A stretch of DNA of 64,000 bases from Pseudomonas benzenivorans (lineage in GTDB: Bacteria > Pseudomonadota > Gammaproteobacteria > Pseudomonadales > Pseudomonadaceae), in NCBI RefSeq assembly GCF_900100495.1, contig NZ_FNCT01000013.1, forward strand, positions 62,001-126,000. Reading direction: 5' to 3'. Shown in pieces: positions 18,371 through 28,065 of the stretch. The position numbers and the translations under genes are program-made. The stretch's first letter is position 1. Every line of letters begins with the position of its first letter. The notes under the pieces are model-generated. The model was not told where the DNA came from. It ran no database searches and worked only from the letters and a program-made list of their open reading frames with translations.

Positions 18371-20164
18371 ATGGCCGACGCACTCACCGCACATGTACCT
18401 GCCACCACCGGTGGTGGCGATTCGAAGAAGCCACTGTTTGGCTTGGCGTTCCTGGAAAACCTCGCGGATATGTCGATGCTGCGGCAGATCGGCCTGCTGG
18501 TCGGCCTGGCTGCCAGCGTGGCGATCGGCTTTGCCGTGGTGCTCTGGTCGCAACAGCCGGATTACCGCCCGCTGTACGGCAGTCTCGAGGGCATGGACGC
18601 TTCCCAGGTCATGCAGACCCTGGCGGCCGCCGATATCGCCTATACCGTCGAGCCCAACTCGGGTGCGCTGCTGGTCAAGGCCGACGACCTGGCCCGAGCG
18701 CGCATGCGCCTGGCGGCTGCCGGGGTGGCGCCGAACGATAAGCATGTGGGCTTCGAGATTCTCGATCAGGAGCAGGGCCTCGGCACCAGCCAGTTCATGG
18801 AGGCCACCCGCTACCGGCGTGGCCTGGAAGGCGAGTTGGCGCGTACCGTCTCCAGCCTCAACAACGTCAAGGCCGCGCGGGTGCACCTGGCGATCCCGAA
18901 AAGCTCGGTGTTCGTCCGCGACGAGCGCAAGCCCAGCGCCTCGGTGCTGGTCGAACTGTATTCGGGCCGTAGCCTGGAGCCCAGCCAGGTGATGGCGATC
19001 GTCAACCTGGTCGCCAGCAGCGTGCCGGAGATGGACAAGGCCCAGGTCACCGTGGTCGACCAGAAAGGCAACCTGTTGTCCGATCAGCAGGAGCTGTCCG
19101 AGCTAAGCATGGCCGGCAAGCAGTTCGACTACAGCCGGCGGATGGAAAGCCTGTTCACCCAGCGCGTGCACAACATCCTGCAACCGGTGCTCGGCAGCGG
19201 CCGCTACAAGGCCGAGGTCTCGGCCGACGTGGATTTCAGCGCAGTGGAGTCCACTGCGGAGATGTTCAATCCGGATCAGCCGGCGTTGCGCAGCGAGCAA
19301 CAAGTCAACGAACAACGCAGCAGCGGCTCGGCGCCGCAGGGCGTGCCGGGCGCGCTGAGCAATCAGCCGCCGGGCGCTGCGACGGCTCCCGAGCAAGCCG
19401 GCGCCGCCACCGCGGTGGCCGGGCCGGTCGCGCCGGGCCAGCCGCTGGTGGACGTCAACGGCCAGCAGGTCATGGACCCGGCGACCGGCCAGCCGATGCT
19501 GGCGCCCTATCCGGCGGACAAGCGCGAACAGTCGACGCGTAACTTCGAGCTGGATCGTTCGGTCAGCTATACCAAGCAGCAGCAGGGGCGCTTGCGCCGG
19601 CTGTCGGTGGCGGTGGTGGTCGACGATCAGCTCAAGGTCGATGCGGCCACCGGCGAAACCAGCCGCGTGCCGTGGAGCAGCGACGATCTGGCGCGCTTTA
19701 CCCGCCTGGTGCAGGACTCGGTGGGTTTCGACGCCAGCCGTGGCGACAGCGTCAGCGTGATCAATACGCCGTTCTCCGTCGAGACGGGCGAAGAAGCCAT
19801 CGAGATTCCGTTCTACACCCAGCCCTGGTTCTGGGACATCGTCAAGCAAGTGCTCGGCGTGCTGTTCATCCTGGTGCTGGTATTCGGTGTGCTGCGGCCG
19901 GTGCTGAACAACATCACCAGTGGCGGCAAGGGCCGTGAATTGGCCGCTGGCGGGCGTGGCGGCGACGTCGAACTGGGCGAAATGGGCGGCCTCGACGGCC
20001 ATCTGGCGGCCGACCGGGTCAGCCTCGGCGGCCCGCAGAGCATCCTCCTGCCCAGTCCGAGCGAGGGGTATGATGCGCAACTGAATGCGATCAAGAGCCT
20101 GGTGGCGGAAGACCCGGGCCGTGTGGCGCAGGTCGTGAAAGAGTGGATTAACGCCGATGAATAA
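18371..20164 (+). CDS. fliF: Flagellar MS-ring protein FliF
   Basis: Inner-membrane ring on which the basal body is built. Two transmembrane segments: about 38-57 (IGLLVGLAASVAIGFAVVLW) and about 484-505 (DIVKQVLGVLFILVLVFGVL). The periplasmic region between carries the ring-building motifs and a variable Gly/Ala/Pro-rich insert (about 310-370). The C-terminal tail (AQLNAIKSLVAEDPGRVAQVVKEWINADE) is the FliG-binding helix. 597 residues. Its last 8 bp overlap fliG, implying translational coupling. Confidence 0.96.
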   Translation: MADALTAHVPATTGGGDSKKPLFGLAFLENLADMSMLRQIGLLVGLAASVAIGFAVVLWSQQPDYRPLYGSLEGMDASQVMQTLAAADIAYTVEPNSGALLVKADDLARARMRLAAAGVAPNDKHVGFEILDQEQGLGTSQFMEATRYRRGLEGELARTVSSLNNVKAARVHLAIPKSSVFVRDERKPSASVLVELYSGRSLEPSQVMAIVNLVASSVPEMDKAQVTVVDQKGNLLSDQQELSELSMAGKQFDYSRRMESLFTQRVHNILQPVLGSGRYKAEVSADVDFSAVESTAEMFNPDQPALRSEQQVNEQRSSGSAPQGVPGALSNQPPGAATAPEQAGAATAVAGPVAPGQPLVDVNGQQVMDPATGQPMLAPYPADKREQSTRNFELDRSVSYTKQQQGRLRRLSVAVVVDDQLKVDAATGETSRVPWSSDDLARFTRLVQDSVGFDASRGDSVSVINTPFSVETGEEAIEIPFYTQPWFWDIVKQVLGVLFILVLVFGVLRPVLNNITSGGKGRELAAGGRGGDVELGEMGGLDGHLAADRVSLGGPQSILLPSPSEGYDAQLNAIKSLVAEDPGRVAQVVKEWINADE

Positions 20165-21176
20165 TGACAACGCCCGCCAGGGCAAACTGAGCAAGGTCGA
20201 CAAGGCCGCCATTCTGCTGCTCTCGCTCGGCGAAACCGATGCCGCGCAGGTGCTGCGCCACCTCGGGCCCAAGGAAGTGCAGCGGGTCGGCGTGGCCATG
20301 GCCGGCATGCGCAACGTGCATCGCGAGAAGGTCGAGCAGGTGATGGGCGAGTTCGTCGAGATCGTCGGCGACCAGACCAGCCTGGGCGTCGGCGCCGACG
20401 GCTATATCCGCAAGATGCTGACCCAGGCCCTCGGCGAAGACAAGGCCGGCAACCTGATCGATCGCATCCTGCTCGGCGGCAGCACCAGCGGCCTGGACAG
20501 CCTGAAGTGGATGGAACCGCGCGCCGTGGCCGACGTGATCCGCTACGAGCACCCGCAGATCCAGGCCATCGTGGTGGCCTACCTCGATCCGGATCAGGCC
20601 GGCGAAGTGCTCGGCCACTTCGACCATAAGGTGCGTCTGGACATCGTCTTGCGCGTGTCCTCGCTGAACACCGTGCAGCCCTCGGCGCTCAAGGAGCTCA
20701 ACCAGATTCTCGAGAAGCAGTTCTCCGGCAGCGCCAACACCACCCGCGCCGCGCTCGGCGGGATCAAGCGCGCCGCGGACATCATGAACTTCCTCGACAG
20801 CTCGATCGAAGGCCAGTTGATGGACTCGATCCGCGAAGTCGACGAGGACCTGTCGTCGCAGATCGAGGACCTGATGTTCGTCTTCGACAACCTCGCCGAT
20901 GTCGACGACCGCGGCATCCAGGCGCTGCTGCGCGAAGTTTCCTCCGATGTGCTGGTGCTGGCGCTCAAGGGCGCGGACGAGGCGATCAAGGAGAAGGTCT
21001 TCAAGAACATGTCCAAGCGCGCCGCCGAGCTGCTGCGCGACGACCTGGAAGCCAAGGGCCCCGTGCGGGTCAGCGACGTGGAAACGGCGCAGAAGGAAAT
21101 CCTCACCATCGCCCGGCGCATGGCCGAAGCCGGGGAAATCGTCCTCGGCGGCAAGGGCGGCGAGGAAATGGTCTAA
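20157..21176 (+). CDS. fliG: Flagellar motor switch protein FliG
   Basis: Rotor protein of the C ring that contacts the stator. 339 residues. The N-terminal FliF-binding domain starts LSKVDKAAILLLSLGETDAAQVLRHLGPKEV. The middle domain (WMEPRAVADVIRYEHPQIQAIVVAYLDPDQAGEVL) has the EHPQ motif. The C-terminal torque helix region includes LMFVFDNLADVDDRGIQALLREVSSDVLVLALKGADEAIKEKVFKNMSKRAAELLRDDLE with the conserved charged residues. Overlaps fliF by 8 bp. Confidence 0.97.
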   Translation: MNNDNARQGKLSKVDKAAILLLSLGETDAAQVLRHLGPKEVQRVGVAMAGMRNVHREKVEQVMGEFVEIVGDQTSLGVGADGYIRKMLTQALGEDKAGNLIDRILLGGSTSGLDSLKWMEPRAVADVIRYEHPQIQAIVVAYLDPDQAGEVLGHFDHKVRLDIVLRVSSLNTVQPSALKELNQILEKQFSGSANTTRAALGGIKRAADIMNFLDSSIEGQLMDSIREVDEDLSSQIEDLMFVFDNLADVDDRGIQALLREVSSDVLVLALKGADEAIKEKVFKNMSKRAAELLRDDLEAKGPVRVSDVETAQKEILTIARRMAEAGEIVLGGKGGEEMV

Positions 21177-21179
21177 GCC

Positions 21180-21974
21180 ATGGCCGCCAAGGAAACCCCC
21201 AGCGAGCTGATTCGCGCCCAGGACATCGGTGCCTTCGACCGCTGGGCGTTGCCCAGCTTCGATGACGGTGCCGAGCAGCCGGCCTCCTCCGCCGAGGAGG
21301 AGGCCAAGGCTGCGGCTAGCGACGCGGCCCCGGTGCAGGCTGGCGAGGTCGAGGACGTCGCCCTGGAGGACGTCAAGCCGTTGACGCTGGACGAGCTGGA
21401 GGCGATCCGCCAGGACGCCTACAACGAGGGCTTCGCCACCGGCGAGAAAGACGGCTTTCATGCCGGCCAGCTGAGAGCCAAGCAGGAGGCCGAGGCTGCC
21501 CTGGCCGGCAAACTGGCCAGCCTGGAGCGCTTGATGAGCCAGCTGTTCGAGCCGATCGCCGAGCAGGACCAGCAACTGGAAGTGGCGCTGGTCAACCTGG
21601 TCAGCCACATGACCCGCCAGGTCATCCAGCGCGAACTGAACAGCGACTCCAGCCAGATTCGCCAGGTCCTGCGCGAAGCCCTGAAGTTGCTGCCGATGGG
21701 CGCCGGCAACGTGCGCATCCACCTCAACCCGCAGGACTTCGAGATGGCCAAGGCGCTGCGTGAGCGCCACGAAGAAAGCTGGCGCATCCTCGAGGACGAA
21801 TCCCTGCTGCCCGGTGGTTGCCGGGTCGAGAGCGAACACAGCCGTATCGATGCGAGTATCGAAACCCGCCTCAACCAGGCGCTCAAGCAGCTGTTCGAGC
21901 AACAGCGCGAACAAGCCACCCAGCCGCTGACGGCCGACCTGCGGCTCGATCTGGACCTGCCCCATGCACCTTGA
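21180..21974 (+). CDS. fliH: Flagellar assembly protein FliH
   Basis: Negative regulator and membrane-docking partner of the ATPase FliI. 264 residues: an acidic, Ala/Glu-rich N-terminal half, then [41 protein letters not shown] with glycine-spaced helix repeats typical of FliH, and a C-terminal FliH/HrpE domain ([24 protein letters not shown]). It starts 3 bp after fliG and overlaps fliI by 11 bp. Confidence 0.94.
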   Translation: MAAKETPSELIRAQDIGAFDRWALPSFDDGAEQPASSAEEEAKAAASDAAPVQAGEVEDVALEDVKPLTLDELEAIRQDAYNEGFATGEKDGFHAGQLRAKQEAEAALAGKLASLERLMSQLFEPIAEQDQQLEVALVNLVSHMTRQVIQRELNSDSSQIRQVLREALKLLPMGAGNVRIHLNPQDFEMAKALRERHEESWRILEDESLLPGGCRVESEHSRIDASIETRLNQALKQLFEQQREQATQPLTADLRLDLDLPHAP

Positions 21975-23325
21975 GCGCACCAGCTTCGGCAAGCGCCTGG
22001 CCGGCTACAGCGAGGCGGTGCAGTTGCCCGCCCAGCCGGTGGTCGAAGGCCGCCTGCTGCGCATGGTCGGCCTGACCCTGGAGGCGGAGGGCCTGCGTGC
22101 CGCACTCGGCAGCCGCTGCCTGGTGATCAACGACGACAGCTATCACCCGGTCCAGGTCGAGGCCGAGGTGATGGGCTTTTCCAACGGCAAGATCTACCTG
22201 ATGCCGGTGGGCGGCCTGGCCGGCATCGCACCCGGCGCCCGCGTGGTGCCGCTGCCGGATACCGGGCGCTTGCCGATGGGCCGCTCGATGCTCGGGCGGG
22301 TGCTCGACGGCACTGGCCGCGCCCTGGACGGCAAGGGCGGGATGAAGGCCGAAGACTGGGTGCCGATGGATGGCCCGACGATCAACCCGCTCAAGCGCCA
22401 CCCGATCAGCCAGCCGCTGGATGTCGGCATCCGCAGCATCAATGGCCTGCTCACGGTCGGCCGCGGCCAGCGCCTGGGCCTGTTCGCCGGCACCGGCGTC
22501 GGCAAGAGCGTGCTGCTCGGGATGATGACGCGCTTCACCGAGGCCGAGATCATCGTGGTCGGGCTGATCGGCGAACGCGGCCGCGAGGTCAAGGAGTTCA
22601 TCGACGAGATCCTCGGCGAGGAAGGTCTCAAGCGTTCGGTGGTGGTCGCCTCGCCAGCCGACGACGCGCCGCTGATGCGCCTGCGCGCGGCGATGTACTG
22701 CACCCGGATCGCCGAATATTTCCGCGACAAGGGCAAGAACGTCCTGCTGCTGATGGATTCCCTGACCCGTTTCGCCCAGGCCCAGCGCGAGATCGCCCTG
22801 GCCATCGGCGAGCCGCCGGCGACCAAGGGCTATCCGCCGTCGGTGTTCGCCAAGCTGCCCAAGCTGGTGGAACGGGCCGGCAACGCGGAAGAGGGCGGCG
22901 GTTCGATCACCGCCTTCTACACCGTGCTGAGCGAGGGCGACGATCAGCAGGACCCGATCGCCGATGCCGCGCGTGGGGTGCTCGACGGGCATATCGTGCT
23001 GTCGCGGCGGCTGGCCGAAGAGGGCCACTACCCGGCTATCGATATCGAGGCCTCGATCAGCCGGGTGATGCCGCAGGTGGTGTCGGCCGAGCACCTGCGC
23101 CACTCGCAGCGCTTCAAGCAGCTGTGGTCGCGCTACCAGCAGAGCCGCGACCTGATCAGCGTCGGCGCCTACGTGGCGGGCGGCGACGCGGACACCGACC
23201 TGGCCATCGCCCGGCGGCCGGCTATGGTCAAATACCTGCGCCAGAGCCTGGGCGAAAGCGAAAGCCTGGAGCGCAGCGGCGTGCAGCTGGCGGCGACCTT
23301 CAATCCCGCCGCGCCGGTGGCATAA
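21964..23325 (+). CDS. fliI: Flagellum-specific ATPase FliI
   Basis: Export ATPase of the flagellar type III apparatus, F1-beta-like. 453 residues. Walker A AGTGVGKS (175-182), the acidic segment [13 protein letters not shown], Walker [21 protein letters not shown] and [25 protein letters not shown] are all present. The start overlaps the fliH 3' end by 11 bp. Hexamerises at the base with FliH and FliJ (23329). Confidence 0.97.
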   Translation: MHLERTSFGKRLAGYSEAVQLPAQPVVEGRLLRMVGLTLEAEGLRAALGSRCLVINDDSYHPVQVEAEVMGFSNGKIYLMPVGGLAGIAPGARVVPLPDTGRLPMGRSMLGRVLDGTGRALDGKGGMKAEDWVPMDGPTINPLKRHPISQPLDVGIRSINGLLTVGRGQRLGLFAGTGVGKSVLLGMMTRFTEAEIIVVGLIGERGREVKEFIDEILGEEGLKRSVVVASPADDAPLMRLRAAMYCTRIAEYFRDKGKNVLLLMDSLTRFAQAQREIALAIGEPPATKGYPPSVFAKLPKLVERAGNAEEGGGSITAFYTVLSEGDDQQDPIADAARGVLDGHIVLSRRLAEEGHYPAIDIEASISRVMPQVVSAEHLRHSQRFKQLWSRYQQSRDLISVGAYVAGGDADTDLAIARRPAMVKYLRQSLGESESLERSGVQLAATFNPAAPVA

Positions 23326-23328
23326 GCC

Positions 23329-23778
23329 ATGTCGAAAAGCCGTGCCGCGCGCCTGGCGCCGGTCGTCGCCATGGCCGAGCGCGCCGAGCGCGAGGCGGCC
23401 GTGCAGCTCGGTCATTGCCAGGGTTTGCTGAACCAGGCGCAAGCCAAGCTGGGCGACCTGGAGCATTACCGCAGCGACTACCAGCAGCAGTGGATCAGCG
23501 AAGGCCGGCGCGGCGTCTCCGGGCAATGGCTGATGAACTACCAGCGCTTTCTCTCGCAGCTGGAAGTGGCTATCGGCCAACAGCGCCAGACAGTGGACTG
23601 GCACCGCGCCAACCTGGACAAGGTGCGCGGGCTCTGGCAACAGCGCTATGCCCGCCTGGAAGGCCTGCGCAAGCTGGTGCAGCGCTACCTGGAGGAGGCC
23701 CGCCAAGCCGAGGACAAGCGTGAGCAGAAGCTCCTCGACGAATTGGCGCAGCGCATACTCGGGCGCAATTCAGGTTGA
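23329..23778 (+). CDS. fliJ: Flagellar export protein FliJ
   Basis: Coiled-coil stalk of the export ATPase, also an escort for minor-chaperone recycling. 149 residues, almost wholly helical: MSKSRAARLAPVVAMAERAEREAAVQLGHCQGLLNQAQAKLGDLEHYRSDYQQQW through RYLEEARQAEDKREQKLLDEL. It begins 3 bp after fliI. A 136-bp gap separates it from hsbA. Confidence 0.92.
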   Translation: MSKSRAARLAPVVAMAERAEREAAVQLGHCQGLLNQAQAKLGDLEHYRSDYQQQWISEGRRGVSGQWLMNYQRFLSQLEVAIGQQRQTVDWHRANLDKVRGLWQQRYARLEGLRKLVQRYLEEARQAEDKREQKLLDELAQRILGRNSG

Positions 23779-23914
23779 ATGACAGTTGCCGCTGGCGGTC
23801 CGGGGTGCTACATCTTGAGGGTGCGGATTGCGCCGACGGGTATCTTCGGGTGTACTGACGCCCAGGGGCCGTCGTGGCCTGCCATCGACTGTTCTGCTGG
23901 ATAAGGAGTTATTC

Positions 23915-24220
23915 ATGGCCATCACCTCGCTGCCCTCGCCTGATGGGCAAGAGTTGACCATCGTGATTCAAGGACGCTTCGATTTTGGCGCGCACCAGGA
24001 GTTCCGCGACGCTTACGAGCGCATCAACCTCAGCCCCAAGCGCTATGTGGTGGACCTCAAGGGCACGACCTATCTCGACAGCTCGGCGCTGGGCATGCTG
24101 CTGCTGTTGCGCGACCATGCCGGTGGCGATCAGGCGCAGATCCGTCTGCTCAACTGCAACCCGGACGTGCGCAAGATCCTCGCCATTTCCAATTTCGAAC
24201 AGCTGTTCCAGATCACCTAG
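23915..24220 (+). CDS. hsbA: STAS-domain anti-anti-sigma factor, HsbA-like
   Basis: Single STAS domain of 101 residues (GRFDFGAHQEFRDAYERINLSPKRYVVDLKGTTYLDSSALGMLLLLRDHAGG). The YLDSSALG motif places the phosphorylatable serine at Ser56 or Ser57. In P. aeruginosa HsbA is switched by HsbR and, depending on phosphorylation, binds the anti-sigma factor FlgM or the diguanylate cyclase HsbD. AAGGAG sets ATG 23915. It lies in hsbA-hsbR-hptB between fliJ and fliK; assignment rests on sequence and that order. Confidence 0.9.
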   Translation: MAITSLPSPDGQELTIVIQGRFDFGAHQEFRDAYERINLSPKRYVVDLKGTTYLDSSALGMLLLLRDHAGGDQAQIRLLNCNPDVRKILAISNFEQLFQIT

Positions 24221-24236
24221 CACGAGGCGTTGAGCC

Positions 24237-25934
24237 ATGCCCGAGCGTTTGTCCATCCTGATTGCGGAGGACAGCGCTGCCGACCGCATGCTGCTGGCGA
24301 CCATCGTCAGTCGCCAGGGGCACCGCAGTTTGACCGCCAGCAACGGCCTGGAGGCGGTCGCCCTGTTCGAGCAGGAGCGTCCGCAACTGGTGCTGATGGA
24401 TGCCCTGATGCCGGTGATGGATGGCTTCGAGGCGGCGCGGCGGATCAAGCAGATGGCCGGCGAGGAACTGGTGCCGATCATCTTCCTGACCTCGCTGACC
24501 GAGGGCGAGGCGCTGGTGCGCTGCCTGGAGGCCGGCGGCGACGATTTCCTCCCCAAGCCCTACAACCGGGTGATCCTCGAGGCCAAGATCAATGCCATGG
24601 ATCGTCTGCGCCGCCTGCAGGACACCGTGCTGCAGCAGCGCGACCTGATCGCCACGCATAACGAGCACCTGCTCAACGAGCAGCGGGTGGCCAAGGCGGT
24701 GTTCGACAAGGTGGCGCACTCCGGCTGTCTGGATGCCGCGAATATCCGCTACCTGCAGTCACCCTATGCGCTGTTCAATGGCGACCTGCTGCTCGCGGCA
24801 TTCAAGCCCTCCGGCGGCATGCACGTGCTGCTCGGCGACTTCACCGGCCATGGCTTGCCGGCGGCGATCGGCGCCATGCCGCTGGCCGAGGTGTTCTACG
24901 GCATGACCGCCAAGGGCTACTCCCTGGCGGAGATCCTCCGCGAGATCAACGCCAAGCTCAAACGCATCCTGCCGCTCGGGGTATTCTGCTGCGCCACGCT
25001 GCTCAATATCAGCTTCCAGCGTCGGGTGGTGGAGGTCTGGAACGGCGGCTTGCCGGACGGTTACCTGCTGCGTGCCGCTGGCGGCGCGCGGGTTCCACTG
25101 ATATCGCGGCACCTGCCGCTGGGGGTCTTGGAGCCCGCGGCGTTCAACGACGCCTACGAGGTCTACCCGCTGGAGTTGGGCGACCGGATCTTCCTGCTCT
25201 CCGATGGCGTGCTGGAGGCCTGCAACAAGCAGGGCGAGTTGTTTGGCGAGGCGCGCCTGCACGAGGTGTTTGCCGCTAACCGTCAGCCGGCGCGGCTGTT
25301 CGCCGAGATTCAGCAGGCGCTGGCGCACTTTCGCGGCGAGCCGCAGGACGATGTCAGCCTGGTCGAGGTCAGCCTGGTCGAGGAGGGCGCCCTGAGCCGT
25401 CCGCCGTTGGCCTTCGCCGGTAGCGGGCAGGGCAGTCCGCTGGATTGGTCGGCAAGTTTCGAGTTCCGCGGCGAAACCTTGCGCCGTTTCAATCCGCTGC
25501 CGTTCCTCCTGCAGCTGCTGCTCGAGGTGCAGGGGCTGCGCCCGCAGGGTGGGGCGCTCTACAGCGTGCTCGCCGAGCTGTACTCGAATGCCTTGGAGCA
25601 TGGGGTGCTGGGCCTGGACTCGACCTTGAAATGCGATGCCGAGGGCTTCGCCGAGTACTACCGGCAACGCAGCTCGCGCCTGGCCAGGCTGGGCGAGGGG
25701 TATGTGCGTTTCCACCTGAGCGTGCTACCGGAGCCGGGCGGCGGGCGGTTGATCGTGCGAGTCGAAGACAGCGGTCCGGGGTTCGACGGCAGGGCGATCC
25801 TGGAGCAGCAATTGGCGCTGGACAGCCTCTGCGGGCGCGGCCTGGCCCTGGTCCGCCAGTTGAGCGAGCGCTGCACCTGGCCGGCGGATGGGCGGGGGGT
25901 CAGCGTGGAGTTCTGCTGGCAGGCTGGGGCATAA
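24237..25934 (+). CDS. hsbR: Response regulator with PP2C phosphatase and anti-sigma kinase domains, HsbR-like
   Basis: 565-residue partner switch. Receiver 1-125 has Asp55 (LVLMDALMPVMDG) and Lys107 (FLPKPYN). A PP2C/SpoIIE domain spans about 165-385 (GDLLLAAFKPSGGMHVLLGDFTGHGLPAAIGAMPLAEVF, later DRIFLLSDGVLEA). A C-terminal HATPase_c serine-kinase domain spans about 430-560 (AELYSNALEHGVLGLD, VEDSGPGFDG). It should phosphorylate and dephosphorylate HsbA and accept phosphate from HptB. It starts 17 bp after hsbA. Confidence 0.92.
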   Translation: MPERLSILIAEDSAADRMLLATIVSRQGHRSLTASNGLEAVALFEQERPQLVLMDALMPVMDGFEAARRIKQMAGEELVPIIFLTSLTEGEALVRCLEAGGDDFLPKPYNRVILEAKINAMDRLRRLQDTVLQQRDLIATHNEHLLNEQRVAKAVFDKVAHSGCLDAANIRYLQSPYALFNGDLLLAAFKPSGGMHVLLGDFTGHGLPAAIGAMPLAEVFYGMTAKGYSLAEILREINAKLKRILPLGVFCCATLLNISFQRRVVEVWNGGLPDGYLLRAAGGARVPLISRHLPLGVLEPAAFNDAYEVYPLELGDRIFLLSDGVLEACNKQGELFGEARLHEVFAANRQPARLFAEIQQALAHFRGEPQDDVSLVEVSLVEEGALSRPPLAFAGSGQGSPLDWSASFEFRGETLRRFNPLPFLLQLLLEVQGLRPQGGALYSVLAELYSNALEHGVLGLDSTLKCDAEGFAEYYRQRSSRLARLGEGYVRFHLSVLPEPGGGRLIVRVEDSGPGFDGRAILEQQLALDSLCGRGLALVRQLSERCTWPADGRGVSVEFCWQAGA

Positions 25935-25964
25935 TCCAGCGCCTTCTGATCAGGGAGTGAGCCG

Positions 25965-26318
25965 ATGGCCGATATTCATCTCGACAGCACGGTACTGGCT
26001 GCCTTGCAGGACGTCATGGAAGACGAGTATCCGGTGCTGCTGGATACCTTCCTGGCGGACTCCGAAGAGCGCCTGCGCCTGTTGCGTCTGGCCGAGCAGG
26101 CGACCGATGGGCAAGGCCTGCGTTTGGCTGCGCATAGTTTCAAGGGTAGTTGCAGCAATATGGGCGCCAGCCTGCTCGCCGGCCTGTGCAAGCAACTGGA
26201 GGAGGTCGGCCGCCGCGAGTTGCTGGCCGAGGCCCCCGAGTTGATCGAACAGATCGAGCGCGAGTTCGCCATCGTGCGCATCCTGCTCAAGTCCGAGCGC
26301 CAGCGTTATCGGCGTTGA
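25965..26318 (+). CDS. hptB: Histidine phosphotransfer protein HptB
   Basis: Single Hpt domain, 117 residues. LRLAAHSFKGSCSNMGASLLAGLCKQLEEVGRR carries the phospho-His57 motif H-x-x-K-G. In P. aeruginosa HptB receives phosphate from several hybrid kinases and passes it to HsbR, feeding biofilm, swarming and Gac/Rsm output. GGGAG precedes the ATG. It is the third gene of the hsb set, 30 bp after hsbR. Confidence 0.92.
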   Translation: MADIHLDSTVLAALQDVMEDEYPVLLDTFLADSEERLRLLRLAEQATDGQGLRLAAHSFKGSCSNMGASLLAGLCKQLEEVGRRELLAEAPELIEQIEREFAIVRILLKSERQRYRR

Positions 26319-26372
26319 GCGCAGGCCGCGCCGGGCCTGCTCGGCGGCGATCTATTGGCGGCTTCAGCGAAC

Positions 26373-26390
26373 TTGGCCCAGCCTTTGCAG
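26373..26390 (+). promoter_or_regulatory. Candidate sigma-54 promoter of fliK
   Basis: TTGGCCCAGCCTTTGCAG has GG 26375-26376 and GC 26387-26388 with 10 bp between. It lies 40 bp before fliK. The -24 element is GGCCC rather than GGCAC, so it is weaker than the other sites in this window. Confidence 0.6.
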
Positions 26391-26427
26391 ATTCTCCGCC
26401 ACGACCCACCCCGAACGGAGAATATCC

Positions 26428-27705
26428 ATGTCCGTTGCCCCCGATCCGCTCCTCAGGTCGGCACCTGAGATAAGGCCGAAAGCCCCTGCGGGCAAAGCCC
26501 AGGCGAAAGCGCCCGAGCCCCGTAACAACGAGGCTGCGAGTTTCGCCCAGGTATATGCCAAGGAGCGCCAGGCGAAAGCCGCAGAGCGTAGCGACGAAGC
26601 GGCCAAACCCGGCCGCGAGTCGAGCGCCGAGCCGCAACAGGCGCAAGAGCCGCCGGCCGATGCTGCCGTCGAGCAGCCAGCGCTTGCCGATAGCGGCAAG
26701 CCTTTGCCGAGCGATCCGCCGCTGGACGAACCGGCCCTCGATCCGCTGGGGCTGCTGGGCCTGGGCGGTCAGCCGCCGCTGGAAGCCGAAGCGCCAAGCC
26801 TCGAGCCGGAGGGGGATGCGGCAGTGCCGGTAGCGCCGGCCGGCAGCCTGCTCGGCTCCGGGCCGGCCAGCCTGAGCGAGGCGAGCTTCGATCCCGAACT
26901 GGATGCGTTGAACCAGTTGCCGGCCGTGCGCATGGCGCTGGAGCTGGGCGCCAAGGCCAAGGCCGCGGCCGCCGAGCAGGGCGCGCCGGGCACCCCGGCC
27001 ACGCAAGCGGCGCTCGGCGGCGGGCAGGGCTTTGCCAGCAGCATGCTCGCCATGGGCCTGCAACAGGCGCAAGGCGAGGCCGGCGAGGCGGCCGAGGTGC
27101 CGCTGATCGAGCTGACGGCGGAGGGCCTGGAGGCCCTCAAGGAAAGCGTCGCCGACACGCGTCCGGAGAACTTCGTCAGCAAGCTCGGGGCGGCGAGCCA
27201 GGCGCAGGCCCAGCAAAGCGCACCAGTCCCGCAGGCAGTGCGGGCCGGGCTGATCCCGGGCCAGCCGGTGCCCATGCAGCAGGGCGGGTGGGGCGAGGAG
27301 GTGGTGGATCGGGTGATGTGGTTGTCCAGCCAGAACCTCAAGTCCGCCGAGATTCAACTCGATCCGGCCGAGTTGGGGCGCCTGGAAGTGCGAATCAGCC
27401 TGAACCAGGAGCAAACCCAGGTCAGCTTCGCCAGTGCCAACGCCGGGGTGCGCGAAGCCCTGGAAGGGCAAATGCACCGCCTGCGCGAGCTGTTCACCCA
27501 GCAAGGCATGAACCTGCTGGACGTGAGCGTTTCCGATCAGTCGCTCAGTCGTGGCTGGCAGGGCCAGGAGGGGGATGGCAAGGGCCGCGGCGGTAGCGGC
27601 CAGGCACTGCTCGCTAGCGGCGACGAGGAGCTTGCGCCGAGCAGCGTCGAGCTGAAAGGCAGCCCGTTGAGCGGGGCGCGCGGTATGGTCGACTACTACG
27701 CCTGA
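26428..27705 (+). CDS. fliK: Flagellar hook-length control protein FliK
   Basis: Secreted ruler that triggers the FlhB substrate switch when the hook reaches length. 425 residues. The N-terminal part is low complexity (Ala/Glu/Pro/Gln-rich). The C-terminal Flg_hook domain is clear at about 285-390: WGEEVVDRVMWLSSQNLKSAEIQLDPAELGRLEVRISLNQEQTQVSFASANAGVREALEGQMHRLRELFTQQGMNLLDVSVSDQS. A second FliK-like gene is at 48613-50157. Confidence 0.93.
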   Translation: MSVAPDPLLRSAPEIRPKAPAGKAQAKAPEPRNNEAASFAQVYAKERQAKAAERSDEAAKPGRESSAEPQQAQEPPADAAVEQPALADSGKPLPSDPPLDEPALDPLGLLGLGGQPPLEAEAPSLEPEGDAAVPVAPAGSLLGSGPASLSEASFDPELDALNQLPAVRMALELGAKAKAAAAEQGAPGTPATQAALGGGQGFASSMLAMGLQQAQGEAGEAAEVPLIELTAEGLEALKESVADTRPENFVSKLGAASQAQAQQSAPVPQAVRAGLIPGQPVPMQQGGWGEEVVDRVMWLSSQNLKSAEIQLDPAELGRLEVRISLNQEQTQVSFASANAGVREALEGQMHRLRELFTQQGMNLLDVSVSDQSLSRGWQGQEGDGKGRGGSGQALLASGDEELAPSSVELKGSPLSGARGMVDYYA

Positions 27706-28065
27706 TAGCCGCCGAAGAGTCGGCCGGGAGATCTCGCCGTTGACGGTCATTCCGGGCCGGCCGCCGGCACTGCAGTCGCCCTAAACTGCGGCGCGCCCGA
27801 CCCCGGCAACGGAGCCGGGCACGAGCGTTTTCGGGTGACAGCAAAGGGCGAGCCTGGTATACCCGCTGGCCATCGGCGCGGCGCAGACTCGATCGGTTGC
27901 GCTGTTGCCCGGCAGGCGGCGTCGAGCGGCTCGAGCGGCGTGTGCGCGAGGGCTGGCAAGCGCCAGGGCAGATAAGCGGAGCCGCGGCCGTCTACAAGCT
28001 GGCATAACCCTTGCTCCCACCCCTTTGAACGCGGATAGAACTCCGATCAGTGACGGATTATTGGC
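27706..28065. other. fliK-fliL intergenic region (360 bp)
   Basis: No gene with a ribosome site or family signature. It has a CCCGGC/GCCGGG hairpin with a 6-nt loop (27802-27819), without a T-run, and the fliL sigma-54 promoter near its right end. Confidence 0.6.
28000..28015 (+). promoter_or_regulatory. Sigma-54 promoter of the fliLMNOPQR-flhB operon
   Basis: TGGCATAACCCTTGCT has GG 28001-28002 and GC 28013-28014 with exact 10-bp spacing. It is 50 bp upstream of fliL. Confidence 0.85.
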
